In this document: piece after piece, positions 9,328 to 24,246 of the stretch
How positions within the stretch are numbered: the first letter of the stretch is position 1
Layout: each line of letters begins with the position of its first letter
Source: Mucor racemosus
Taxonomy: Eukaryota > Mucoromycota > Mucoromycetes > Mucorales > Mucoraceae
Assembly: GCA_027405735.1 (NCBI GenBank)
Contig: JAPEHQ010000009.1
Location: 1 to 64,000, forward strand
Length of the DNA: 64,000 nucleotides
Direction: 5' to 3'
Program-made: the position numbers and the translations under genes
The notes under the pieces: generated by a model
The model's database searches: none
Told to the model about the DNA's origin: nothing
The model's input: only the letters and a program-made list of their open reading frames with translations

Positions 9328-11464
9328 TTAATCCATTAATTCAGAAAACATGAGCTCGCGATAATCTTTCATTTTCTTTTTCAATACTCGCTTTAAAACA
9401 CAACGAAAATTACCAATTGTATCCTCCATATCCCATTTTTCATCATTTTTTTGATTTTTCTACATTGCCATATTAGAAATACGATCATATACAAACACCT
9501 TTTCCAGATACTTACATATAAAACATCCATCATAATATCAGGGTATTGATATAAACTCTTCATATAATGTAAACAAAAAACACCACAGTCTGTAAAATTA
9601 TCTTGACCTGGACATGGTGTCATTACAATCTCGGGGGCCAGAAAATCAGATTCTTCGATATTTAATTTAGTGATAGCTTCTTTCTTGAGGTATTGCAAAA
9701 CGCATTTTGCTGTAGTTTGTTTGTTTAATCCAAGAGGGTCTAACGCCATAATATACGGTCTAATGATACCAGATAAATTATGAGATTGATAAATATATGT
9801 ATTTTTTTTTTTTTTTTTTTTTTACAAAACTCACTTGTTTGTATTCAAAGTAGTTCCAGCTGAAATTGTCTTTTTTCTTGATGATTTTGCAGTTATTTCT
9901 TCTTCATCCAAATCAGGGAAATTGTCATGATATTCCAAACCTTTTGTGCCTTGAATACAATAGCCAGGATTCACAACCAACAATATAAACCAATGATTAT
10001 TTTGAGCGACAGGAATAATGATATAATCTTTCTTGAAAATGTCTATAGATGATGTCCAACGCTGAACTGTATCATAATGAATACTGCTGTAGGGGCCAGA
10101 TAATTTGGTAAAAAAGAAGGAACTAAAAGTGTAAATGGAAGCTTTTGGATATTCATCAGCCCAAATTTTTGGGAAAACGTCAATCAAGGTGTCATTCAAA
10201 TAGGTTTCATCTTCTAAACGCTCAAAGTCTCTTTCGTATACAGTGATTGACTTTTTCTTGTTGAATGGGTAATTTAAAATATGTTCATCAGGACCTGTGG
10301 GCTCAATTTCGTAATCATCAATTGGATCTGGAAGTAACGGTTTTTTGGTAACTTGTCTTGTAAGACGGCTAGGGGATGCTGAAGGTGATACTGCAGGCGA
10401 TGATATGGGTGATAATTGCTTTTTTACTATGTTTGTGGTTGGAGGTTCATTTCTTGTCTTTGATGCGTCATTTACTGTGTTGGTTTTCTCTTCTTTGAAA
10501 TCATCGTCTTCTGGATAAAATGATTTCTCTCCAACAACATACTTTTCTCCAAACTTCTTTGGCTTTTCTTTGGCTTCATTGGTTTTCATTCTTGATTGAA
10601 GCATTAATGGAGCTAAATCAATCTTTGGTTCTTCTGGTTTTGGACAATTTTCTATAAAATTTTCAAGATAGTGTTTTGGATCACCTGGAGGTTCTTTTAG
10701 ATTCATAATTCTTTGTATTTGTATTTGAGTAGAATATAATTGACTTGGGTTGTAAGATCTACTTGGAGCGACATTCAGAGGAGAGTTGGCAGTTTTTCGT
10801 CTAGGGAATCGAGGAGGTGTGTAAATATCTTGTGCTGATTCTTCAGGATCGTGTTGTATCAGTCTTCGTTTTCTTGGTTTTTCCTCGGGTACCATTATTT
10901 CTGATTCTACGAAATGATTCTCAGGATCAGAATCTATCTCAATAACCTCCTCCTTCTTTTTGGATGGTACAATTCTTGAACTTGCACGGGTAGGTTGTGA
11001 AGTAGGTTTATCAAATTTCTATATTAGATTTAGTTGGACTAAGCGTTATCATAATAAAATTATCATGCTATAATATACCTCTGCTCGTCGACTTTGATTT
11101 TTGGTATGCATGTTACCTATACAACTTTTGGTTAACAATATTTTCAACTGTAGACATTTGAAAATTTACCAATGATTTTTTGCTTTGGATTCAATTTGTT
11201 TATTATATTTACTTCCTATTTGAAGCACGTTAGAGATAACTCAACATCTATAGATGAAGCAACTTACAGCGTAACTATTACTAGGAACTTGTATTGGGTT
11301 CCCTTTGGCAGATGATCTTCTAGAGTTCCTTGAAGTTCCAACATTTGGTGTATCAGTTTCTCGATGTAAACGTCTCTAGAAATTCAATTGTTTAGTTATT
11401 TTGACACTATAAACATGATTGAAATATTGCAAATTACTTTTTGCTCCTGTTCAGATCTTCGCAT
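9328..11464 (-). CDS. ULP2: Ulp2/SENP6-7-type SUMO protease (C48 cysteine peptidase)
   Basis: The six-exon model on the minus strand is 11438-11464, 11268-11375, 11079-11147, 9835-11018, 9516-9759 and 9328-9459. It totals 1764 nt, or 587 residues. All junctions are GT-AG and keep frame. The N-terminal 320 residues are basic, Ser/Pro-rich and probably disordered. The C48 catalytic domain starts near residue 325 (FERLEDETYLNDTLID). The expected catalytic residues are all visible: His410 in NNHWF, Asp470 in MALDPLG, Gln515 and Cys521 in PGQDNFTDCGVF. About 60 residues separate His from Asp, a long gap that is usual for Ulp2/SENP6-7 rather than Ulp1. The enzyme should remove or trim SUMO chains, usually in the nucleus. 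The start at MRRSEQEQK is the least certain part. Nothing visible is broken. Confidence 0.87.
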
Positions 11465-11549
11465 GTGAATTATTACAATAAAGAAGGTGTAAACATTATA
11501 TATTACATTTGTATAAAGGTTTTTTATTTAGTTTTTTTAACGCGTCACT

Positions 11550-14500
11550 TTAGATAATGAATTTAGGCAGCACTGATAGGTTTCGAAGTGGTTCTGTATC
11601 GTGTAACTCCAAGGCGTATAGCAAGCAAGACTTGACTCTGTTAAAATCACCTTGCTCCTTTTTTATCTGAGCATATTGATACCAAGCTTCAGAAGAGTCC
11701 CAACCAAGACCCAACGTTATTTGTTCTAATAATCCAATGGCTAAATCACATGTTAAAATACTTGCTTTTGCTATTTGACTAGGTACATGATCTGGATCCA
11801 AGATTAGTGCTTTTTCAAATGAATCTGTAGCAACTTGTTTCATTTCTCGAATAGCTTTTTCATCATCTAACGACAAAGTCTTCTTTTGACTAATCATTTC
11901 ACCAACTTGAACACTTAATTGTCCTAAATGCCACCAAACATTAGGATCTCCTAAGCCTAATTGTTCAGCTTCACCCAAAGCCTTGTTTGCTTCTTCCAAT
12001 AAATTAGCCTTCATAAATGTTTTGGTAGACATGAGCCACAAAGTAACCAATAGACTATGCCAGCGAGTTCTCTTGCGTAACTCAAAGGCTTGATGATGCT
12101 GATGAAACGTGCTTACAATCAACCCATCTTTAGTTACGACTTTATTACGACCTGGTAAAACTAAAGAAGATCTGCTACTAACACTGTTGCTACGGAGACT
12201 TCCCATAGAATACGATGGTGTGAGCATTGAAGCTAATGATACAGCACCTTGACTAGATTCATTTGTAAAGAAAGATCGACTACTCCCATTATGTTTTGCT
12301 GGATTTGCTGCTGCAGTTCCAATTCGTCTAGCCAACCCTAAATCGATAAGTTGCAAACTACGTTTCTTTAATTCAGCTGCTTCCTGCTGTTGTTGTTGTT
12401 GTTGTTGTTGTTGTTGTGCTGCTGATTTAAAGGTAGGTTGGCGTTGCTTTTTTTGGCGACGAGAGTATGATGATTGTCTCGAAACGGTTGAATCATCAGA
12501 AAAGTCATCTGTATCAGATTCTGCGCGACGGGCAAGAGATGGAGACTTTACGCTACTTTTTGATTCCACAGACGAAGATCTAGGGCGACCATTAGCTTTG
12601 ATACTAGAACTACTGCCGCCAGTAATACTATTTGCTAAAGAAGTTAATGAAGTACGTCGAATTAAAGAAAGACTAGATTTTCTTCTTGGGCGATTAGTAG
12701 TAGATAAAGTACTTGTACCACTACTTAAAAAGTCAATGGAGGTAGAAGGCGCTGATGTAGCTTCAAGTAAACCCAATTGCTGTGTTAATTGAGAATATAA
12801 GGAAAACAAATCTTGATATTGATTTATCACGCTTTCAGGACCTTCTCTAGCTTCCAAAAAAGCCAATTGAGACATACGCATAGAGATCAATGATTCTGCT
12901 CTTTCAAAAACATCATTAGCATTAACTTCCCCTTTAGTCCAAGAGTAAACAGGTATAGCGCCAAGAGACCAAACAGATTCTTGCTTTTCAGCTACTTGAA
13001 GACCCAATTTCAATGTTTGAACAGCCAATGATAACCGATCTGTTCTTTTACAAGAATACAATAATGATAGTAAATGCCATGACGATGCATGATGAGGATT
13101 AAGTTCAAGAGAATGTTGAATGGATACAACTGCAGCATGAGAGTCTCGCATTAAAGCCTGTTGAAGACTTAATGTATAAAAGCTTTTCCAACATGCACGG
13201 TTTTGTTCAACGGCATTTTGTAAACATTCCAAAGCCGTTTGATGATGAGACGCTCTATCATCGGGATCTTCGCATTGTGATGCTAATAAACTATATGCGC
13301 ATCCACGTGAACGATAAATTTCAGTCCAATAAGCTTTATGCTTTGATTGCAAGAGAAGATCAAGACCCAAATCAGATAAATATGCTGCAAGTTTACCATT
13401 TTGCTCTTCATGACCATACAAGTAAATACCACAAAGAAGCACATTAATGACTGAATCAATATCTTCATCTTGCATTTCTATCAAGCGATTTATAATAGAG
13501 ATTGCCTTACTGGTAGTAGATAATGGTGGTGCAATAGCAGTTGCAGAGTCCTTTTCGTGAGGCTCGTGTGTTGCATCAGATGCTTCAGTGGCACCCCCTA
13601 CTAACACATCGTCGAGCAGTATATCTTGATCAAAATCAGGAACTCCGACGAGATCAAGGTAAGCACGCAATGCACATTTTGACTCTTCCAAACTTCCTAA
13701 TCTCATCAGAGTAAAGAAAATATATCTGCTTATTGTAGGATTATTAAAAGTGGCAGCCTTTACTTGATAAAGATACTATAACAATCTGTTAGAAACATAA
13801 ACTATAAATATCTTTTACGATTACGATCCTTACTTGTAACACTCTTCTGATGTGATTTATTTCTCCCCATCCAATTGTATCATGTGAATTCATCATAATG
13901 TGTGAAAGTGACATTCCGTATTGACTTTGATCCTTGGAAGACAAATGCGGTGATATAATGGTAAATAAATGTCTGAAAAGAGTCATTAAAGTTGCCAATT
14001 CCTCGAATGCAGCGGCATCATTGGATAAACTATAAGACGCATAAATGGACATGTATTGAGCTATATAGTTTATTTACATACCTATTGTTTACTGATGTAA
14101 TAAAAGTTTCATTTTGATATGTCTTTACAAGGTATTCTGCATAAAATTTGAATATAATCCATCTTCTAAACATGCGCCAATGTGGACTCCAATGAGATGA
14201 TACCAATTGAACATAAGCACGCATCATTGCTAATGTTTCCTTGACTGGATGACTATATACATAGGCATTAATGGACATATAAAGAAATACAAAAGAAAGA
14301 TTCGTAAAATTACCTCAATTGTAACCTTAATAAACATCCTCGGTACAGACATTCTTCAATCCAAAACGACAGCATAACACCTCTTTCTTGAGGTCGTAAT
14401 TCTACTGCTTCCCAAGCTGCTTCATATGCTTCAATGGCAGCCTCAAAATTGTTTTGTTTCTCTAAGCAAACACCTTTTATGGCTCTTGCTTGTACCAGCA

Positions 14501-15111
14501 ATACTAGACCATAACCTGTCTCTACGTCCTCAATACGTAAAGCCAGGTTTTGTAATGCAGCTAATGCCAAATCATATTGACCTGATTCAAAGTAAATCCT
14601 GGCCAATAAAATCTTGGAAAACTATACTATACGCATTAATTCTATAAATTTGTCAAGACAATAATGAATACCTGCCTGTGCTTGCCAATTGTCTGTATTA
14701 TTCCCATCAATATGCTCATTTTGATCAATATTTAGGAAATCTAGTCGAGAAATCAAATGTTTGACCTTTTTTGGGTCAATTGTAGGCAATAAAGCAATAT
14801 TTTGAGGAGAATCATGCTGATGAATTACGTCCCAACCTCTTTTTTCGATATCTGCAGTTGATTTTAATAGCTGAATCAAGTCTACTTCGGTACAAATGGT
14901 AATATCGAGCACTTATATATATATATATATATATATATTGTAATTAGCATTTAGCATAAATATTCCATGTTTTTTCCCTTTTTCGTCAATTACCTGAATC
15001 TTGTGGTTTAATCTTTTTGTACTTTTTAGATAATTCGATTGCGGTTGACCATTGAGCCTTACACCGAGCTAAATCAATCTCTTGTAATATTTGATTTACT
15101 TTTTGATCCAT
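11550..15111 (-). CDS. YPP1: Ypp1/TTC7 tetratricopeptide scaffold of the PI4-kinase complex
   Basis: The exons are 14994-15111, 14676-14911, 14314-14612, 14082-14252, 13834-14029 and 11550-13775, giving 3246 nt and 1081 residues. TPR helices run through the protein, for example ARIYFESGQYDLALAAL in exon 3, and near the C-terminus in exon 6 (EEANKALGEAEQLGLGDPNVW). Ypp1/TTC7 holds the Stt4/PI4KA kinase with Efr3 at the plasma membrane to make PI4P. A Ser/Arg-rich insert at about residues 683-808, ending in an 11-residue glutamine run (about 794-804), makes it longer than the usual 800-860 residues. Junction 2/3 keeps frame only as a GC-AG intron (CAG|GCAGGT). The nearby GT would shift the frame. 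The start MDQKVNQIL at 15111 was chosen over an upstream ATG at 15195 because the intervening residues are a hydrophobic, UTR-like string. Confidence 0.85.
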
Positions 15112-15306
15112 TGAGTTATGAAAATAAAGAAAATAAACTGAAATTACCACAATGAAAAAAGGCACATAATTTATACTAGAAATCTCGGGCCACATTTCGC
15201 AATATTACACGTGCAATGTTAGTCAAAGTATTTCAACCAAAATAGGATTTCTGTGAAATTTTTTTGAAATTTTTATTATTATAAATGTGTATATATATTA
15301 TTATAT

Positions 15307-17214
<1,908 letters not shown>

Positions 17215-18083
17215 ATGTCTGATAGGTAATGAACCATTAGCAATCTTGCTATCATCAATTATTAACATGTATCTCTCAAATTATAGTAACAGAGCTATTC
17301 CCGCCCCCATCTATGTGTCTGAAACTCTTTTGAAAAAGAGAAAGGCCAACGAGAAGGGTGCTGCTGTCAAGGCTAGACAAAGAATGGAATTAAAAAAGGT
17401 ATAAACTTGAATGGAATTTATTTGATCTGATATTCACACAATTTTCAAAGACCAAGAAAAACCTTAAAAAGACTCAATTTAAGCGTGCTGATGAATTTAT
17501 TCGCAATCGTCGTATGGTTGATAAGCAAGGTAAACGTCTTCGTTCCATATCTTCTGGTAAAAGAAAGGGTTCAAACAAGAAGGGTGATGGAAAGCTTCTA
17601 TTTGTTGCTCGCATCAAGACAGAAAACTCAATTCATCCTCAAATTAAAAAAGCCCTCACCAAACTTCGTTTATTAAAGATGAATTCTGGTGTATTTGCTG
17701 TTTGTGATGATGAGACTGTTAAGGATCTTCAAAAGGTCGAGCCATATGTTACCTATGGTGTTCCCAGTTTAAAGACTGTTCGTGATTTGATCATGAAGCG
17801 TGGTGCTACTATGATCAAGGGTGTTCGTACCCCTCTTTCTGACAATACTATGATCGAGGAAGCTCTCGGTGATTCAGGTGTCATTTGTTTGGAAGATATT
17901 GTTCATGAAATTGTTCAACATGGCGACAACTTTAATGCCGTTTCAAAGTTTTTGATTCCCTTTGAATTGAATGATCCTGTCAAGGGCTGGCGTCAAAAGA
18001 AGTTGAAGGAAATTGTTGAAAGAGAGAACGAAGAAGAGAGCGCCGAGGATGATATTAATAAGTTGGTTGAAGCTATGAATTAG
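17215..18083 (+). CDS. RPL7: 60S ribosomal protein L7 (uL30)
   Basis: Three exons (17215-17225, 17293-17398, 17451-18083) give 750 nt and 249 residues, matching the eukaryotic L7 length. The first exon is only 11 nt (ATG TCT GAT AG) and is joined to an exon starting after GTAACAG. This gives the N-terminus MSDRAIPAPIYVSETLL. The basic N-terminal extension and the core blocks GKLLFVARIKTENSIHP, YVTYGVPSLKTVRDLI and RGATMIKGVRTPLSDN are typical of eukaryotic L7. It is a structural protein of the large ribosomal subunit. Introns close to the start codon are common in fungal ribosomal protein genes. Confidence 0.95.
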
Positions 18084-18419
18084 ATTTTAGACTTTTGTAT
18101 ATTTTTCGCTATTACTACCCCCCATCTATCTCTTTTTTTATCCAATTTTACAACATCAGCACTCACTCAAATATTATTTGCTTATTCTTCTCCTATCCCA
18201 CTGTTATTATTATTAAAATTTGTATACTGCATTATCTTTAGAAAATGTTGATAGTCTTTGAAATTACATTTGAATCATAATGTATCGGTATTAATTTGAG
18301 ACCTTTGTAGACTTCCTGCTCTACCATATTAAAGGTTGTCAGACAGATGCCTACAACCTGTAATGACGAATTCGGGTTCCAAAGTCATTTTTGAGCTGCA
18401 ACTTTTCTCCAAAGTATAC
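18084..18419. other. L7 3' flank
   Basis: This is the probable 3' UTR and terminator region of the ribosomal protein gene, pyrimidine-rich just after the stop. No gene was seen. Confidence 0.4.
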
Positions 18420-19400
18420 TATGCTTGTACATATCTCTTTGGGAATAGTCAGTATAATCAATCTTTAAAATCGAAGCATATCGCCTTTTTTTAAAAAATA
18501 ACCCCATATTAAACACTTTTTGGTACATACCTTATACACTACAAAATATATATGAATTATTCGCACCGTGCCATCTGTTCCTGAATTTGTTTATATCTCA
18601 CGAAAGACTCGAAACAGATGACATTTTACTGCTTTCATCCTTAAAAACTGGGTCCGACCTTTCATCCCTTCTCAACTTTTTTTTTTCGCTAAATAACACC
18701 AAGAAAAAATTACATACCAATGTACCTAAGGTGCTCAACTTTAATCTGAAAATGAGTATCCGGAAATATCCTATTTTTTGTAGTTGGTATAACTTTTTTT
18801 ATTGCTAATGTTTCAGATTTTACCGCTAGTTTACTGCAAAAATCAAAAACTTTGAGCTTGGGTATCTCTTCAAAGTATTAAGCTATACTAACACGTTTTA
18901 ATAATAAAACTTACTTGTTTTAAAACACTCTATAAAATGTTTTAGTTTGAAAGAATTCTAAGCGCTTTTTTTTATTCCATTTTTTTGACATTTTCGTAGT
19001 AAATTTCAAAATATTCGTTAATTTGAGCAGTATTTTGTCTACGTTCATGTCATTGCCTTTATTGCGCTCTCTCGAATTCAATTTAGTTTTTTTCAAAATA
19101 TTGATTTTTTGTGGAGATATCCTCAAAAATGTGTAAAAGTGATATCTTCGCTTCTAGCTTCAATTTTTCCCTTATATACTCTCATCCCAAATTCTGAATT
19201 TCAAAAAAAAATGGATAAAAATCTCGTTTTCTCTACGAAAAATGCAGCTAAAAAATTTCGTAATAGCTTGATCGATAGATAATATCTTTGCGCATCATTT
19301 CAATTTGTTAGATTTTAAATATGCTTATAAAAAGTGATGTGTATCTTCAAAAAACCTCGTTTACCCCAAACGAGCTTTTTTATGCAGCGACTAAAACTCA
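18420..19400. repeat. Dispersed repeat family S, copy 1
   Basis: Two parts of this stretch recur elsewhere. The left part, with TATCCGGAAATATCCTATTTT and CGCCAAGAAAAAATTA-like blocks (about 18440-18800), matches 61600-61980. The right part, with AAGCTATACTAACAC (about 18850-19400), matches 29960-30480. It has no coding capacity and all copies are diverged. It preserves the empty site for the third Tc1 insertion at 18863-18864. Confidence 0.75.
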
Positions 19401-19583
19401 TCATCTCAATGATGCGAGCTTTATTTTACCTTTCTAGTGGCAAATATCTAAAGTAAAGCAAACTTATGAATGTCAATTGACAATTATCTAAAGTAATAAT
19501 GTCATATCATTTACTAATTATTATTTAAATTTGAACTTTTTGAAAAGAAGTCAAAAGCTCGTGTTTTATACTTAATTATGTCT

Positions 19584-19852
19584 AGTATTGGAGTCGAGCC
19601 TTTCAAGTCGAGTCGAGTCGAGTTTTACTCGGGCCTACGAGCCAACTCGAGATTGCATAAACAAAGCTCGCGAGCCTCGAGTCGAGTCGAACTGCTAATC
19701 GAGCTGTTCGGGCTCTCGAGTTTTCCTCGAGCTGTCGAGTTTTTCTCGAGTTGTCGAGTTTTTTTCGAGCCTTCCTTGAGCTCTCGAGTTTCAGGAGAAT
19801 GAAAAACTCGACCAGATTTTATCGATCCAGCTTGACACGTTGCCAACCCCAG
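19584..19852. mobile_element. TCGAG-rich hAT-like MITE with candidate 8-bp target duplication
   Basis: These 269 bp hold well over a dozen TCGAG/CTCGAG motifs. The right end is GTTGCCAACCCCAG, whose complement CTGGGGTTGGCAAC resembles hAT terminal inverted repeats. The left end matches only weakly. TTATGTCT at 19576-19583 and TTATGTCA at 19853-19860 fit an 8-bp hAT target duplication with one mismatch. There is no transposase. Dense TCGAG motifs resemble the subterminal repeats seen in some hAT elements. Confidence 0.5.
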
Positions 19853-19919
19853 TTATGTCAATACTCATTATAGGTCTCACATCATCCAAGGTCTCGGTCT
19901 ATAATTAGTCACTACGGCC

Positions 19920-22900
19920 GACCTGTGCTGCACAGGATGATTTCGTTGTGCCCAGGTGGTCTGCACACTATAGCCTGAGCTGTTGTGCCTGCTGAATATG
20001 GCTAAAAAGATAATAATATGCACATGGACACAACAAAAGAAACTGCATACGAGCGCAACGCTAAGCCTGTATGTGCAGGCTTATAGATTCTGTCCATGTG
20101 CATGACATTAATCCCATGTGTGCATAATAGTAGAATTGCCAATAAGCATATCATTATCCCTATTTGTGCATAATAATAAAATATGACCATCGTCATAACG
20201 AGCTGATTGTATGGTGGGCCCATATTGGCTTGTCCATGCGCATCGTGCCGTCTTCAAAATTCCATCGCATTTTTTACTGGAATGGGTTTTTAAATTACAT
20301 TTGTTTTTATTAATATAGATTATAGACAATACAATTCAATGCGTTGCTGATGCAGAGCAATACATGCAAGAATCAATATATTTACGATTATGATCATTTG
20401 TAAATATGTTTATAGCTATAATGTTTACAGCAACAATGGTTTTTGCTCGAGCATAAACTTAGATAACACTTACTGCTTAAATTTATATGTAAGAAAAATC
20501 TTAGATTATATATGTTACTTTACCACTCATAAAACTTAAACAAATTAGTCTTTTTTAAACTTACTATTTTAGTTTACGATTGTCAGCTGTAAAAAGATTT
20601 GTTTTCAAGTACAGTATATACTGTATACCATCAAAACTATTATGGTAATTAGGCAAGGCATTAGATTGTTCTTTTTTTTTTTTTGTTTCTATATCATTTG
20701 AAATTTTATCACTTTTCTGGAATATTTCGTGGGTTTTTAGCCAGTTTTAGCTTTTCATTGAGTAGATATAAATATCATTCCCTTCGATTTGATCTGGTAA
20801 TCACGAAATACGACCAACAATATTACAGTAGTAAATAATGATATCTAATCTTAGAATGCGGTTAAATCAAAATATAAGTCACTAATATAGGCTGCTACGT
20901 ACCTTAAAAATATTAGCCCCTTATGTTAGCATGCGTATTCAGATAAAAGAAAAGGATATCAGCTTGATAGTCTGATATGCCTTATCAAACGGTGAATAAT
21001 ACCCTTGGAATATGAAAACAAAAAGAGAGAAACAACACACGTAGAAAAGGATTTTCAAAGCTTTACATTATTTAACGCATTTAAAACCTGTTAAATTGGT
21101 AAATTGCACATTTCAGCCAATGTAAAAGCAGCATTACAGCGCATCAACCCATAAACTAATAAACAAAATAGGCAATATCTGTTATCATAGAAACATACAT
21201 TTGCTACCAGAAAAACCGTCTGTCATATTAGAGACTCGTTAAAAAATTGCAAACGCGAGCCCGCAGAGCGACGTTGTAATTGAGCATAGCAGAATCGAAC
21301 GGCTAAGTCTCTTATACTATGGTATATATCTAAGTTTTAAATAAAAAGGCGCTTTTATTTTAACTTTTTTCATATTTAACCGCGTACGGTCTGAAAATTC
21401 AGATTTTGTAGCGGACATTTTCGGGGCTCATTTCATCCTTACCAACACTCATGATTTAGATCAAAAAACAGAAAAATCAAATTTTGATACCAAAATCAAC
21501 GTTTAAAAATACTACAATGTGAGAGAAAATTGTAGCCATGACTAATACATATTTTATAAAAGCTTAATATTAAATGTTAAGTAATGAAACTTTGTACGTT
21601 TGTCCTAAAAACGGATTTTTGGTTAATGGATTTTCATGTAATATTTTGCAATAAAAATGTTTATTATTTTTTATTGAGCAAATAGAGCGCTAAAGTCTGT
21701 ATATGTGTATATTTTTTGTTTTTATAATTGGTAGTATAATTATCTCTAGATTTGCAAAATCAGAAAAAAAAAATTAAAAAATGTCAAAATTGATGATCTG
21801 GACAAGAATAATTTTTAAAATTAATATTCCGCTTATAAGCCTTGTAAGTCTTAAAAATGAGAGATTTTATAATACTTCAGAGCTTTTTCAAGAATCTACG
21901 ATGTTGTACCCGCTTAATTCAAGCTTATTACTATAAATATTTATACATTTTAATATTATGCAGTATTTTATTTGATGATAATATAGTCTTACTTGATAAT
22001 TAATGCGCTAGAGGTGAGTTACATTAAGTTTTAGTCTTATCTCTCGAATATCATAAACATAAACATGGCCATCACTGGAACCTATTGCCGCCTTTTTGCT
22101 CTCTCTCCTCTTTGTCCCAAGAAGCCAATTTATTCAATGCGTTACCAAAACCAACTGAAGTACTTACCAATGGGTCCTCGGCATCTGCATTCAAATTTTA
22201 TAATAAATTAAATTGACTGGCTCTATTTACAGTAGTAGTATCAAATGTATCGTCAACCCGCCTTATGATAAATGTCAATCTAAAATCAGAAATATCCCAT
22301 TATTGTCATTGTTATGAGCTATGAAAAGCTTGCTTTTTAATGATACAGCAATTAAATAATAAAAAACAAGATGATACTAAATAATAGCATATGGTGAGTA
22401 TTCAACATCTAAGTAAGTTTGATGAAGTATGCTTTTGAACCATTTTAAAAATCCTGAGGCAAATATAACATCTTCGTCCTGTAATTTCTATCCATCAAAA
22501 TGTTACAATAAATTTCCATTATACAATCAATGCACTATTTATTAATCTTGTTGACCTCGACGTACATTGGGTGTCAGTTTTTTACCAATTGTGTTTTCTC
22601 TGATTCATTATTAATATTCAGTCATGTTGAACGATGATTTGTAGCATTGCCAAAAAAAAAGAATAAATGCTTCAAGAATTGCCTGCATGTCAAATTATGC
22701 AATTTAATAGCAATGATTGTACTTAACTATGCTTTTTGAACCTATTAATGTTAATCAGAATAATTGTTAGCACTTTCATTCAAAAGTAATAAGCTTTGCT
22801 TTATACATTTACATTCCCCAATTTTCTGTTGTTACATAACATAAGCTTTCGACCAAAATGCATTGATTATAACGTGGATGATGGAACAAAATGAGTAAGT

Positions 22901-22929
22901 CTTGGATGCTTTTTTTGTTCGAGAAAAAG
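19920..22929 (+). repeat. Long repeat U, copy A
   Basis: This unit opens with CACTACGGCCGACCTGTGC and ends with TTTTTGTTCGAGAAA-type sequence at about 22929. It matches copy B (23502-27520) along nearly its full length, and the partial copies C (47985-49270) and D (62035-64000) over its middle. Its order is CACTA end with TGTGC motifs, AT-rich body, highly conserved core (about 21370-21880) and dynein-like fragment. No intact gene lies in it. Confidence 0.85.
22032..22192 (-). pseudogene. Dynein intermediate chain-like WD40 fragment, copy A
   Basis: On the minus strand the sequence reads EDPLVSTSVGFGNALNKLA and then, after an insertion of several bases that breaks the frame, AAIGSSDGHVYVYDI. 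The order VSTxVGxGxALNKLxWDK followed by IGxSDGHVYVYD resembles the last WD40 blade of cytoplasmic dynein intermediate chains. It is a captured exon fragment. The rest of the gene is absent. Confidence 0.6.
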
Positions 22930-23488
22930 CACTACGGCTGAACTATGCTTCCCATGGGCATAATGATATGCACAGATGGGCAGAATAAAAAATTTTGTGC
23001 CGATCAGGCAGCCCAGATGAGCAGAGCAATGAAATCAAGGTTTTTTAGTCAATTTATTAAAGTATATCAATTAAATATAATTAATAACGAAGATAATTTG
23101 AATGGTTTAAGCAGATGTGAGTTACTCTGATTCAACAGCAGAATTGCCTTATTGACGAGATATATCAATTTGAAATTTGGGGTTTGAAAGAGTTCTGCCC
23201 ATGTTCTTTTTTCGGGGACTAAATCGAAACAACAATAACAACCTGTTTGGCAACACTAAAAGTATTTGTGCCTTTGTAAATTTCTGTTTGTAACACATGA
23301 AATCGACTGATTTAGAGCTATTTTTCTTTTTTCTTCCCTACTCTTCTTTCCTCAGATCTTTTATTTATGTTTGAAACTACTACCAATATTTTCATAAACT
23401 AAAATTAAGTAGCAGGAAGCAGGTACAAGTACATGTTTTTTCTATTGTTTATTTGGAAATAAATTATTAGCTATTAATGTTAGGGCAC
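22930..23488. repeat. 560-bp inverted repeat, left arm
   Basis: It begins CACTACGGCTGAACTATGC and ends GTTAGGGCAC. The reverse complement occurs at 27537-28088, with many substitutions and small gaps. Together they flank copy B of the long repeat. The arm contains CCCATGGGCATAATG and TGCAGATGGG-like motifs near its CACTA end. Confidence 0.85.
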
Positions 23489-24246
23489 ATTATCATATTT
23501 ACACTATGGCCGACCTGTGCTGCACAAGATAATTTTGTTGTGCCCAGGTGGGCTGCACACTATAGCCTGAGCTGTTGTGCCCACTGAATATGGCTAAAAA
23601 GATAACAAGACGATGTACATGGGCACAACAACAAAAGAAACTACACAATACGAGCATAACGCTAAGCCTGCATGTGCAGAATCCAAAATTATAAATTCTG
23701 TCCATGTGCATTACATTAATCTCATGTGTGCATAATAGTAGAATTGCCTATAAGCATATCATTATCCTTATTTGTGCATAATAATAAACTCTGACCATGA
23801 ACAGAATGAGCTGATTGTATGGGCACAAATTGGTCTGTACATGAGCATCGTGCCGTTCTCAAAATTCCATCGCATTGTTTTTTACTGGAATGGGTTTTTA
23901 AATTACATTTGTTTTTATTAATATAGATTATAGACAATACAATTCAATGCGTTGCTGATGTAGAGCAATACATGCAATAATCAATATATTTACGATTATG
24001 ATCATTTGTAAATATGTTTATAGCTATAATGTTTACAGCAACAATGGTTTTTGCTCGAGCATAAACTTAGATAACACTTACTGCTTAAATTTATATGTAA
24101 GAAAAATCTTCGATTATATATGTTACTTTACCACTCATAAAACTTAAACAAATTAGTCTTTTTAAACTTACTATTTTAGTTTACGATTGTCAGCTATAAA
24201 AAGATTTGTTTTCATCAAGCATAGCTACAATCAAAACTATGGTTAT

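Noticed and set aside
15112..15195. An upstream ATG for the Ypp1 gene
   Set aside because: The 28 extra residues are a hydrophobic string derived from AT-rich 5' flank. The inner ATG starts a normal charged helix.
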